Origin: Candidatus Acetothermia bacterium
GTDB lineage: Bacteria; Bipolaricaulota; Bipolaricaulia; RBG-16-55-9; DRXL01
Assembly: GCA_016179105.1 (NCBI GenBank)
Contig: JACOSB010000005.1
Coordinates: 1-35,043, forward strand
Direction of reading: 5' to 3'
DNA length: 35,043 bases
In this document: one piece after another, positions 12,755 through 19,539 of the stretch
How the letters are laid out: every line of letters begins with the position of its first letter
How positions within the stretch are numbered: position 1 is the first letter of the stretch
Notes under the pieces: model-generated
Database searches by the model: none
What the model was told of the DNA's origin: nothing
Seen by the model: the letters and a program-made list of their open reading frames with translations, nothing else
Made by a program: the position numbers and the translations under genes

Positions 12755-14908
12755 CGCCTTCAACGCTAATCCAAGGTAGAGATTTCCCCGTTCTTTGCGT
12801 TGCTTTTGGAACCCGCGTTCGGACAAACGCCGACCGAATGCCGTCGAGGAGATCGGGTCAACATTGTTTTGCTCGCACCAGTGCTTATAGGTTCCATAGA
12901 GCGCTTTGGCGTAGCACCAAAGTCCTTGCTTTTGGATGCAGCATTCTTCAAGAAACTGTCCAAAGAGGTCCGATTCTGCTTGGTATTCGCTGGTCGCTTG
13001 AGTGACGATCTTCGGAGGCTCTAAACCTTGCCTCTGCCAAGTCAAACAACCCTGAACCGCCCATGTGAGGATGCCGGGAGCTTCTTGCTTAAGTGTCTCA
13101 ATGAGGCGCTTGTCCGCTTTTTCTGGGGGGAACTGGGCTTGGAATGGGATTAGCCGAATTCTGCGCCAGAAGCCGTAACTTTCATCAGTCACCATTGGCT
13201 TGTGATTCACAGCGAGCCAAATTTTGTAAGTGGGAACGTATGAAAAAAATTCGCGGAACAAAAATCGTGCTGTTACTGGATCGCCGCCGGTCATGGCTTT
13301 TACTCTGGCCTCGTTGAGTCCAGTTCGCTCTTTCGTTTCAGCGCTCGTGACCAAGCGTTTACCATAGAGAGCGGCTACATCGTTGGTAGAGGTTTGGCTA
13401 CGAATGTCTTCGAAAGTTTGGAAAGGTGTGTTGGCGGCATAGTCTCCGAGGGCGGACCGCAGCGCCGTCATAAACACAGTCTTGCCGTTGGCACCTGTGC
13501 CATAGCAAAGGAACAGACATTGCTCACTGGTATCGCCCGTGAGACTATATCCGATGGCCCGTTGAATGTAATCGATCAGGTTTCGGTCACTTGGAAATAT
13601 CTCGTCCAAGAATTGTAGCCATCGTGGGCAAGTCGCATCGTGGCCGAAGACCACGCCAGCGCCCATCGTAATTTTGTCTTCGCGTCGTCCCTCTCGTAAT
13701 CGACCGGTGTGCAAATCCAAAACGCCATTTTCGATGCCAAGCAACCAAGAGTCGGCATCCCAGCTCTCACCAGAATCGGCAATAGGCTTGAGTGACCCCG
13801 CCCATTCAAGAGCGGCGCGTCTACTGTAGGCAGACTCACTCCGAAGCGCCCACTTTGCCGATGCTTTATGCGAGTCCTCATTGGGGATGCCGGCAGAGGT
13901 GCGTAGTCTGGTCCGCGCTGCTTCCAGCGCAACACGATCTACTTCGCCATCACAGTCGGGCATCCAGCGAACGTTGTTCCAGAGTAGCCAACGTTTTTGT
14001 CGATGATCGAAGCGCAGTCGATCGCCTGAGAGTAGGACGATCAACTCGCCGTTGCCTGCATCAGTGAGTGACATATCGCGTATCTTCACACTAAGCTCAG
14101 CTTCTGAAAGTTGGGCCTGACTAGGCTTCCATTCTGGCGCTTGCGCGACAAACCGGCCCAGATATTCTTTCGTTCCATCACTAGCGAAGAAATCAAAGGC
14201 ATCGCCTTTATTGGGCGCGTCCGGCCATTCAAGCCATCGTATTTGACATCCGATTTCGCTCAGTTTTTGAGCAATGCCTGTCATGTGTTTGTGCCCGGCA
14301 TCGTCGTTGTCGGGCCATAGCACTACCGTGCGGCCCGCGAGAGGTTTTAAGACTTCCAATTCAGGGATCACGCTGGCACCGCAGACGGTGCTCAGTGCTG
14401 GAAATCCATTCTTCCATAGGACTTCGACAGCCTTCTCGCCTTCAACAAGCAAAATGGGCTCGTTGAACTCATTAAGCCGCTCTACGCCATAAAGAGGCAG
14501 CTTAGCCGTGGGGAAGCCGTCGAGACCCTTCTCATTTGACGGGCATCGCCAGACAAAAGATTTACCTCCATTGGGAAAATCAAAGCGCTCGTGAATGGCA
14601 ATGAGCTGCCCTTGGGTGTTCTTGATTTTGTAAATGGCACTGGGCAAGCTCTTGGGCTGTGGATTGCGGGGACTGCCGTTGCCGGCGGGGTCCGCGTTTC
14701 GGAAGAGATCACGTGGCTTAAGTCCCACTGCGTTTAATACCACTTTATAATCGCAACCGGCATGACAGTGAATCAAAACCCGTCCGCCATCTCCGTGTGA
14801 AATACTCAGCGACTGTCTTTTGTCATCGTGATTTGGGCAAAGAGCTTGCCACCCATCACCGACGCGTTTGACACTTTCGAATCGAGTTAGAATATCGTCA
14901 ATGGTCAT
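12722..14908 (-). CDS. Phage/plasmid primase-helicase (TOPRIM + SF3/D5 type)
   Basis: This 728-residue replication protein starts at the ATG at 14908 (GGAGG nine bases upstream), overlapping the previous gene. It has a CHC2-like zinc finger (Cys24-x2-His27 ... Cys48-H-A-G-Cys52) and a TOPRIM domain with EGEKA at 156-160 and LWPDNDDAG at 187-195. A D5/P4-type SF3 helicase follows, with Walker A GTGANGKT at 470-477 and a downstream KIWLAVNHKP motif. A winged-helix-like C-terminus comes last (SSTAFGRRLSERGF). Primer synthesis and origin unwinding are united in one protein, as in phage P4 alpha. All key residues appear present. The iteron-like array lies at its 3' end, so this is the likely initiator of an autonomous or satellite replicon. 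Confidence 0.9.
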   Translation of the reverse strand: MTIDDILTRFESVKRVGDGWQALCPNHDDKRQSLSISHGDGGRVLIHCHAGCDYKVVLNAVGLKPRDLFRNADPAGNGSPRNPQPKSLPSAIYKIKNTQGQLIAIHERFDFPNGGKSFVWRCPSNEKGLDGFPTAKLPLYGVERLNEFNEPILLVEGEKAVEVLWKNGFPALSTVCGASVIPELEVLKPLAGRTVVLWPDNDDAGHKHMTGIAQKLSEIGCQIRWLEWPDAPNKGDAFDFFASDGTKEYLGRFVAQAPEWKPSQAQLSEAELSVKIRDMSLTDAGNGELIVLLSGDRLRFDHRQKRWLLWNNVRWMPDCDGEVDRVALEAARTRLRTSAGIPNEDSHKASAKWALRSESAYSRRAALEWAGSLKPIADSGESWDADSWLLGIENGVLDLHTGRLREGRREDKITMGAGVVFGHDATCPRWLQFLDEIFPSDRNLIDYIQRAIGYSLTGDTSEQCLFLCYGTGANGKTVFMTALRSALGDYAANTPFQTFEDIRSQTSTNDVAALYGKRLVTSAETKERTGLNEARVKAMTGGDPVTARFLFREFFSYVPTYKIWLAVNHKPMVTDESYGFWRRIRLIPFQAQFPPEKADKRLIETLKQEAPGILTWAVQGCLTWQRQGLEPPKIVTQATSEYQAESDLFGQFLEECCIQKQGLWCYAKALYGTYKHWCEQNNVDPISSTAFGRRLSERGFQKQRKERGNLYLGLALKAENYTAEECNP

Positions 14909-15128
14909 CGCAAGTCGCCTCCAGTTGAGCAAGTAGCGCATTGCGTTCTCGCACTTTAATAATCAGATGTTGCTGAAAAGCGATAACTCGTGCTCGATCA
15001 CTAAATCTTTCAGCCCGAGAAATATCTGAAAGAATTTTGTGAATTTGATTTTGCAAGACGGGAATCAAGTTTTCGCTTTTCTTGTCCAGGGAGCGAAACC
15101 TGCTATAATTAAAAAGAGCATTCGCCAT
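14898..15128 (-). CDS. Small helical protein upstream of the primase
   Basis: From the ATG at 15128, which follows AAAGGTGGAATT, the protein is 76 residues and almost entirely helical and charged (LIPVLQNQIHKILSDISRAE, then AFQQHLIIKVRERNALLAQL). It overlaps the primase start by 11 bp, so the two are translationally coupled. It could be a small cofactor or regulator of replication. No family is recognised. Confidence 0.55.
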   Translation of the reverse strand: MANALFNYSRFRSLDKKSENLIPVLQNQIHKILSDISRAERFSDRARVIAFQQHLIIKVRERNALLAQLEATCDDH

Positions 15129-15160
15129 AATTCCACCTTTCAAAGCGGGTGCTCGAAGTA

Positions 15161-15206
15161 TTTAACGCCAGTGCGGGGCGGGTAACCTTAGCGCACTGGC
15201 GTTAAA
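15161..15206. repeat. 15-bp inverted repeat around the end of the RHH gene
   Basis: TTTAACGCCAGTGCG (15161-15175) and CGCACTGGCGTTAAA (15192-15206) are exact complements separated by 16 bases that include the RHH stop codon. On the plus strand the second arm is followed by TCTTTTTC, which could make a plus-strand terminator. On the coding strand it could be an attenuating hairpin, or a strong operator pair for a dimeric regulator. Confidence 0.6.
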
Positions 15207-15385
15207 TCTTTTTCGGAATTTCTTACTGTCGCGCTTCGTTCTTCCCGCTCAGTTAATTCGCGGAGATAAGATTCCAAGGCTCGTTCAAGTAGCCCCGAAA
15301 AAGAAATCCCGCGAACGCGGGCCATCTCGTGTGCTTCCCCTACAATGTCCCGATCGCACGAGCCACGCACTATAAGCTTGCGCAT
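15188..15385 (-). CDS. Ribbon-helix-helix-like small regulator
   Basis: This 65-residue protein has a short beta-strand-like start (MRKLIVRGSC) followed by two helices (DIVGEAHEMARVRGISFSGL, then ERALESYLRELTEREERS). The pattern is that of ribbon-helix-helix antitoxin-type or copy-control repressors. AAGGAGGGAGCTTAA precedes the ATG. It is the second gene of the block's leftward transcription unit and could control the downstream replication genes. No toxin partner is visible beside it. Confidence 0.6.
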   Translation of the reverse strand: MRKLIVRGSCDRDIVGEAHEMARVRGISFSGLLERALESYLRELTEREERSATVRNSEKDLTPVR

Positions 15386-15500
15386 TTAAGCTCCCTCCTT
15401 TTGCCATAAACTAGGCATAGAAGGAGTATACCAACTTGGACATGATTTGTCAAGAAACGTTTCTATTGCGCTTCAGATAAGGATTTTAGAGAATGTGGGT

Positions 15501-16106
15501 TTAGCGATTGTATTCTTTCCAAAAAGCGCTTGCGTGGCTGTTGGATTTGAACAATTGGTCTTTCCTATTCTTCACGAAGAATCTCATACAATGTGGGCAT
15601 CTTCCCAGTTTAGCCATCCACTCTAAAGGATTTCCTTCAATGAAACGTAATAAGCGCCACACGATTTCTCCTTGGTTTGCGGATAAGGAAACACGGATTT
15701 CTAGATTTGCGGGGCCTCCGGGCTTATGGATTTGCAGATTTAATTCTCTTAGCCTTCTATTTAATTCAGCCAAAGCTTTATTGAACTCTCTTGCTTTATT
15801 TGTTATGAACTGATCTCTACTCTGTTTTCCATCTTCCAAACGAACTTTCAGGTAGTCACGATAGGCATTCTGATCTCCATAATGGAAGACATAAAAATCG
15901 TAGATGATTTCTAAAGTTTTCTTGAGCCAATCTTGAAATTTACCAAGTTGTTTCTCTTTTCCCTCAGTCAGTTCTATATCATAGACATCCCCCGCAGGGT
16001 CAGGGAAAGCTTGGAAAAATCTTTCAATCAGTTCTTCTTTTTCAGCTCCTATAAAATCCAAATGATAAAGAAAGCGATCTTTGATAGAAAATTTTTCTAA
16101 TGCCAT
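15501..16106 (-). CDS. 201-residue protein with degenerate CGNR-like zinc finger
   Basis: The long N-terminal part (residues 1-160) is helical and charged. The end reads LGRCPHCMRFFVKNR followed by SNSHASAFWKEYNR. This is the form of the C-terminal zinc finger in CGNR/ABATE-type regulators (CxxC.RFF....R..CS..C). The second ligand pair is Ser and His here, where Cys-Cys would be usual, so metal binding is doubtful. GAGG lies before the ATG. As the most upstream gene of the block it may be an early regulator. Its codon use is more A+T-rich than that of the structural-looking genes downstream. Confidence 0.6.
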   Translation of the reverse strand: MALEKFSIKDRFLYHLDFIGAEKEELIERFFQAFPDPAGDVYDIELTEGKEKQLGKFQDWLKKTLEIIYDFYVFHYGDQNAYRDYLKVRLEDGKQSRDQFITNKAREFNKALAELNRRLRELNLQIHKPGGPANLEIRVSLSANQGEIVWRLLRFIEGNPLEWMAKLGRCPHCMRFFVKNRKDQLFKSNSHASAFWKEYNR

Positions 16107-16224
16107 GCCCTCATTTTACGTTTTTTCCTTTGTGTGACAAGAGGGCGTGTCGTTGCTCATGCGCCTTGCGTCCGCGTCTCAGTTCACCGCGCGGGCTGTC
16201 CGTGGGCAGTGATTTGCTCAGTAT

Positions 16225-16233
16225 GGGGTAATT
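16225..16233. other. Candidate right attachment core (GGGGTAATT)
   Basis: This is the second copy of the nonamer seen at 4875-4883, in the same orientation. It lies in the gene-free gap between the last minus-strand gene of the block and the plus-strand PKD lipoprotein. The match could be chance. Confidence 0.25.
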
Positions 16234-16270
16234 GTGCTAGGTTGAGCTAGGCCGAATGAAGGGAGGGCTT

Positions 16271-17491
16271 ATGAATTCACATCGCAAAATACTCTGCGGG
16301 GTTTTGCTCCTAGCGAGCATGGTTAGCCTTTTGAGCGGGTGTAGCTTGATGTCCATCTTTGGGTCTCCGTTCTTCATAATAACCGGGTTCACCGGCCCCA
16401 TATCGGTGGATGTGGGCCAATCCGCAATCTATAACGTGTCGATTGAGAATACGGGCCAACAAGCTGGCACAGGCAACTTAGTCGTGAAAGTTGCCGGAGA
16501 GGAACGCTTCCACGGGAGCTATACATTAAAGCCAAATGAATCTAAGACGTTTGACGTAACGCTGACCTTCTCCAGTCCGGGGTCTGTTGACCTCAAAGCG
16601 GAGACTCCCAACAGTTCTAGAGGCTTGGGCGTCACCGTTCGTTCTCTGCAACCGCAACCACCTCATGCAGACTTCACTGCTTCGCCCACAAGCGGGACAG
16701 CTCCTCTTACGGTTTACTTCACCAACCGCACTACTGGCTCATATACAAGTCTGATGTGGCAATTTGGTGATGGCATGACCAGTGGAGAAACTAATCCGGC
16801 TCACACCTATAGCAGAAGTGGCAACTATATTGTGCAACTCACCGCTCACGGTCCCGGTGGTGATGATACCGCCAGAGGGACTATCTCAGTCAGTGAGCCG
16901 CTCGTGCAGCCACCCCATGCCGACTTCACGGCCTCACCTACTAGCGGGACAGTGCCCTTGACCGTCTATTTCGCAAATCGCACAACTGGCTCTTACACAA
17001 GCCTCTTTTGGGAATTCGGTGATGGAGCGACCAGCAATGAAACGAATCCAGTTCATACCTATAGCAGCACGGGATACTACACTGTGCAACTGACTGCACG
17101 TGGGCCGGGCGGTGCGAGCGCTGCGACTGCGCTTATCTACGTGAACGCAGCACCTCCACCGCCATCTTACGGAACTTTCACCGGCCATAATTTTGTCGGC
17201 GAAGGGAAATGGGCATATTGGAAGCTGATGCTAACCGCAGGTGAGTTTCATTTAGATTCTGCAACGTTTGTAAGGTCCGATGGGAAGGACGATAAAGGAG
17301 AAGCATGGCTACTCACGAATGAAGACTATGACAACTGGACTCATGACCGATCGGTCTATAACATTCTGACACGGGGATACCATCTTACGAACTTGCCTGC
17401 GGGAACCTATTATTTCTTGGTCTACAATCGCAGCGATTATGACTTCGTAGAGGATAAACTTGAGTATGCGGTGACAGGACGATACAGGTGA
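16271..17491 (+). CDS. Lipoprotein with CARDB-like, two PKD and PPC-like domains
   Basis: I choose the ATG at 16271, just after GGGAGGGCTT. The signal peptide ends in the lipobox LLSGC, so the protein is lipid-anchored. Residues about 40-130 form a CARDB-like beta domain (VDVGQSAIYNVSIENTG). Two nearly identical PKD domains follow at about 133-215 and 217-302 (cores WQFGDGMTS and WEFGDGATS). The last 100 residues, after a Pro-rich hinge, resemble a PPC-type beta domain (LTNLPAGTYYFLVYN). The high similarity of the two PKD repeats indicates a recent tandem duplication. The role is probably adhesion or envelope structure. Confidence 0.75.
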   Translation: MNSHRKILCGVLLLASMVSLLSGCSLMSIFGSPFFIITGFTGPISVDVGQSAIYNVSIENTGQQAGTGNLVVKVAGEERFHGSYTLKPNESKTFDVTLTFSSPGSVDLKAETPNSSRGLGVTVRSLQPQPPHADFTASPTSGTAPLTVYFTNRTTGSYTSLMWQFGDGMTSGETNPAHTYSRSGNYIVQLTAHGPGGDDTARGTISVSEPLVQPPHADFTASPTSGTVPLTVYFANRTTGSYTSLFWEFGDGATSNETNPVHTYSSTGYYTVQLTARGPGGASAATALIYVNAAPPPPSYGTFTGHNFVGEGKWAYWKLMLTAGEFHLDSATFVRSDGKDDKGEAWLLTNEDYDNWTHDRSVYNILTRGYHLTNLPAGTYYFLVYNRSDYDFVEDKLEYAVTGRYR

Positions 17492-17531
17492 CATTCGCTC
17501 GCTGTGGCCAGCGCACGGAGCATGAGTGAGG

Positions 17532-17558
17532 GGCACCGATTTGACACGCACCGGTGCC
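17532..17558 (+). terminator. Possible terminator hairpin after the PKD lipoprotein
   Basis: GGCACCG (17532-17538) pairs with CGGTGCC (17552-17558) about 40 bp after the stop codon. No clear U-tract follows, so strength is uncertain. Confidence 0.35.
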
Positions 17559-17678
17559 AGACCAGCGCGATTTGACTCGGCACAACTTGATCGTTTAAAG
17601 TGGGTCGAAAAAGGAGAATCCCGTGAGAAATGAGGCAGTCAGGTAAAGCACAAAAGTGCGAAAATGTTCTACCATTCT

Positions 17679-17764
17679 GCATAATCACGCGGAATTGGCA
17701 GACGCGCAGGACTTAGGATCCTGTGGGGTAACCCGTGGGGGGTCGAGTCCCCCCCTTCGCACCA
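17679..17764 (+). tRNA. tRNA-Leu (TAG), abnormal 5' acceptor strand
   Basis: The D-arm (GCGGAATTGGCAGACGCG), the anticodon stem CAGGA/TCCTG with loop CTTAGGA (anticodon TAG), a long variable arm (GGGGTAACCC) and the T-arm (GGGGG/CCCCC) are typical of tRNA-Leu, and CCA is encoded at 17762-17764. The 3' acceptor strand CCTTCGC, however, needs GCGAAGG directly before the D-arm, and the bases there do not pair. A partial match, GCGAAAATG, lies at 17658-17666, separated from the D-arm by 22 extra bases. The T-loop has G where T54 is usual. The 5' end given here is approximate and the gene may be a pseudogene. Confidence 0.55.
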
Positions 17765-17922
17765 GAAAATCCTGTGTTCCTCTGACAACCACCTTCACCA
17801 CCGAAACGCACGATCCCTCAACGCAAGATTCAGGAACTCCTTGTCTTTAGTTAGAACGGACACTTTCTTGCCAGAGAGAGCAACGTTTGTTAGTCTGTGA
17901 TTATCAGAATTCTATATGAAAC

Positions 17923-18016
17923 CGCCAAGACGCCAAGGTCGCCAAGAACATTTCTTATGCAGGGGCAACCCTCGTGATTGCCCTTCAATAAACAGGGCAG
18001 ATACAGGGTCTGCCCT
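17923..18016. repeat. CGCCAAG short repeats and twin hairpins before mdh
   Basis: CGCCAAG occurs three times at 17923-17946. Two hairpins follow: GGGCAA/TTGCCC at 17963-17983 and the exact 8-bp stem AGGGCAGA/TCTGCCCT at 17994-18016. The cluster resembles the palindromic intergenic repeats that are dispersed in many uncultured bacterial genomes. Lying 37 bp before the mdh start, the hairpins may also end transcription coming from upstream. Confidence 0.5.
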
Positions 18017-18052
18017 TACTCATCATGATTCGGAAAACTAAGGAGGACATTC

Positions 18053-18988
18053 ATGCGCAAAAAAGTAACGATCGTCGGCGCAGGCTTCACGGGCGCGACC
18101 ATGGCCCAGCGCCTCGCCGAGCTCGACATCTGTGATGTTATCTTGGTAGACATTCCCGAAAAAGAAAATCCTACCAAGGGCAAAGCGCTCGATATGTACG
18201 AAGCCGCTCCCTTGATGGGTTTTGATAGCAAGCTGATCGGTACGAGCAATTATCAAGAGACAGCTAATTCTGATGTCGTTGTGATCACGGCGGGCGTCCC
18301 ACGAAAACCGGGCATGACCCGCGAAGATCTTATTTCCATCAATACCAAGATCGTGAAAAGCGTGACCGAGCAGATCGCAAAATTTTCACCCAACGCGGTC
18401 TTGCTCATCTTCTCTAATCCGCTCGACGTGATGGTCTTCGTCGCGCACAAAGTGAGCAAATTCCCGTATGAGCGTGTCATTGGGCAAGGCGGCGCGCTCG
18501 ACTCGGCGCGTTATAGAACCTTCGTCGCGATGGAGCTGGGCGTCTCGATGGCAGACGTGCAAGGATTAGTGCTCGGCGGACATACGGACGTCGCGATGGT
18601 GCCCCTGCCCAGATACACGAGCGTCGGCGGCATCCCGCTCCCGGATTTGTTAGACGCTGCTCGCATCGAAAAGGTCGTGGATCGTGCGCGCAAGGGGGGC
18701 ACGGAGATTGTCCAATTGCTCGGCGAGGGGAGTGCTTATTATGCACCTTCAGCTGCCGTGCTCTCGATGGTCGAGAGCATTCTGTTAGATAAGAAAAGAG
18801 TCATTCCCAGCTCAGTCTATCTCAACGGTCAGTATGGGATCAAAGATTTGTTCTTGGGAGTGCCCGTTGTCCTCGGTGCAAAGGGCGTCGAGCGTATCAT
18901 TGAGTTAAAACTTAATAAAGATGAACTAGCGCAGCTGCACAAGGCGGCTGAGATGGTGCGCGAGACGGTGAGCAAAGTACAAGTATGA
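18053..18988 (+). CDS. mdh: Malate dehydrogenase (LDH-like, NAD-dependent)
   Basis: This 311-residue enzyme interconverts malate and oxaloacetate with NAD(H) in central carbon metabolism. The Rossmann motif VGAGFTGATMAQRLAE (about residues 8-23) and Asp in VDIPEK (NAD ribose binding) lead the sequence. ITAGVPRKPGMTREDL contains the substrate Arg of the mobile loop. FSNPLDVM and LGGHTDVAMVPL (catalytic His) are canonical. Asp in LDSARYR completes the relay. The length matches the LDH-like MDH type. IGQGGALDS differs slightly from the usual (M)AGVLDS. A strong AAGGAGG precedes the ATG. It is followed 13 bp later by a small membrane-protein gene in the same direction. Confidence 0.93.
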   Translation: MRKKVTIVGAGFTGATMAQRLAELDICDVILVDIPEKENPTKGKALDMYEAAPLMGFDSKLIGTSNYQETANSDVVVITAGVPRKPGMTREDLISINTKIVKSVTEQIAKFSPNAVLLIFSNPLDVMVFVAHKVSKFPYERVIGQGGALDSARYRTFVAMELGVSMADVQGLVLGGHTDVAMVPLPRYTSVGGIPLPDLLDAARIEKVVDRARKGGTEIVQLLGEGSAYYAPSAAVLSMVESILLDKKRVIPSSVYLNGQYGIKDLFLGVPVVLGAKGVERIIELKLNKDELAQLHKAAEMVRETVSKVQV

Positions 18989-19001
18989 AAGAGGACAGCG
19001 A

Positions 19002-19259
19002 GTGACAACGCTCTCGGGTATACCCTTCATATTCATCCTTTTTTTTCTAATTGCCCTTTATCTGCTGGTCGTTCCCGTGTTAATTCAGTGGGTATGGAAT
19101 AACACTATATCGGAAATCTTCCCGAGGGTTGCAGAAGAGAGATGGGTCAACCCTAAGATCGAGTTCAGAACAGCATTCAAAATAGTGCTGTCTCTCTCTT
19201 TGCTGGGTCTGATATCTTTTTTAATTATTGGGAGCGGCACTCGCATATTTCTACGGTAG
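19002..19259 (+). CDS. Small two-span membrane protein
   Basis: This 85-residue protein starts at GTG after GAGGACAGC. Two hydrophobic helices (FIFILFFLIALYLLVVPVLI and IVLSLSLLGLISFLIIG) flank a central polar region with ISEIFPRVAEERWVNPKIEF. It lies between mdh and the TusA-family gene on the same strand with only 13-bp gaps, so it is probably part of one operon. I do not recognise the family. Confidence 0.6.
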   Translation: MTTLSGIPFIFILFFLIALYLLVVPVLIQWVWNNTISEIFPRVAEERWVNPKIEFRTAFKIVLSLSLLGLISFLIIGSGTRIFLR

Positions 19260-19272
19260 AGCTGAGGCTTCA

Positions 19273-19539
19273 ATGACGAGGCACCATTCGTCGCAGAAAG
19301 TTTTGGATCTGCGGGGCTTAAAATGCCCCCTCACGTTCGTTCACTTGAGGCTCGCGTTCGAAGAGATGAATGCTGGCCAACTCTTGCGTATTTTAATAGA
19401 TGACAAGCTCGCGAGCGTCGATGTCCCCAAGAACGCCGAACTCGAGGGACATCAAGTACTCTCGGTGAAAACTCTCAGCGATCAGCTCTGGGAAGTCTGC
19501 GTGCGCAAGGCTCCTTTCAGTGACTCGCCGGCTTCGTGA
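19273..19539 (+). CDS. TusA-family sulfur-carrier protein
   Basis: From the ATG at 19273 (GAGG five bases upstream) the product is 88 residues. It has VLDLRGLKCPLTFVHLRL at about residues 10-27. This is the TusA/SirA signature, in which a Cys in a CPxP-like motif carries persulfide. The second Pro is Thr here, as in the CPLTFV subgroup. The remaining beta-alpha-beta pattern (GQLLRILIDDKLASVDVPKN, then GHQVLSVK) fits the family fold. The usual role is sulfur relay to tRNA thiolation, cofactor synthesis or sulfur oxidation. It ends 22 bp inside the 3' end of the convergent cupredoxin gene. Confidence 0.8.
   Translation: MTRHHSSQKVLDLRGLKCPLTFVHLRLAFEEMNAGQLLRILIDDKLASVDVPKNAELEGHQVLSVKTLSDQLWEVCVRKAPFSDSPAS

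Larger units (their letters stand above)
4875..16233 (-). mobile_element. Small integrated replicon or provirus, about 11 kb, family not recognised
   Basis: The block from the serine recombinase remnant (4894) to the zinc-finger gene starting at 16106 has about 20 tightly packed genes, nearly all on the minus strand. The chromosomal genes on both sides run on the plus strand. Its contents are a P4-type primase/helicase, a DUF669-like protein, small DNA-binding regulators, a metallopeptidase, a lipoprotein, at least five single-span membrane proteins and paralogous beta-rich proteins. Two repeat arrays resemble a replication origin and an operator cluster. No terminase, portal, tail or packaging ATPase is visible. 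The limits are inferred from gene direction and a shared nonamer. It could be a tailless provirus, a satellite or an integrative plasmid. Confidence 0.65.

Noticed and set aside
17492-17678. Minus-strand frames over the PKD lipoprotein end
   Set aside because: No ribosome site and unnatural composition. The region looks like a plain intergenic spacer with one hairpin.
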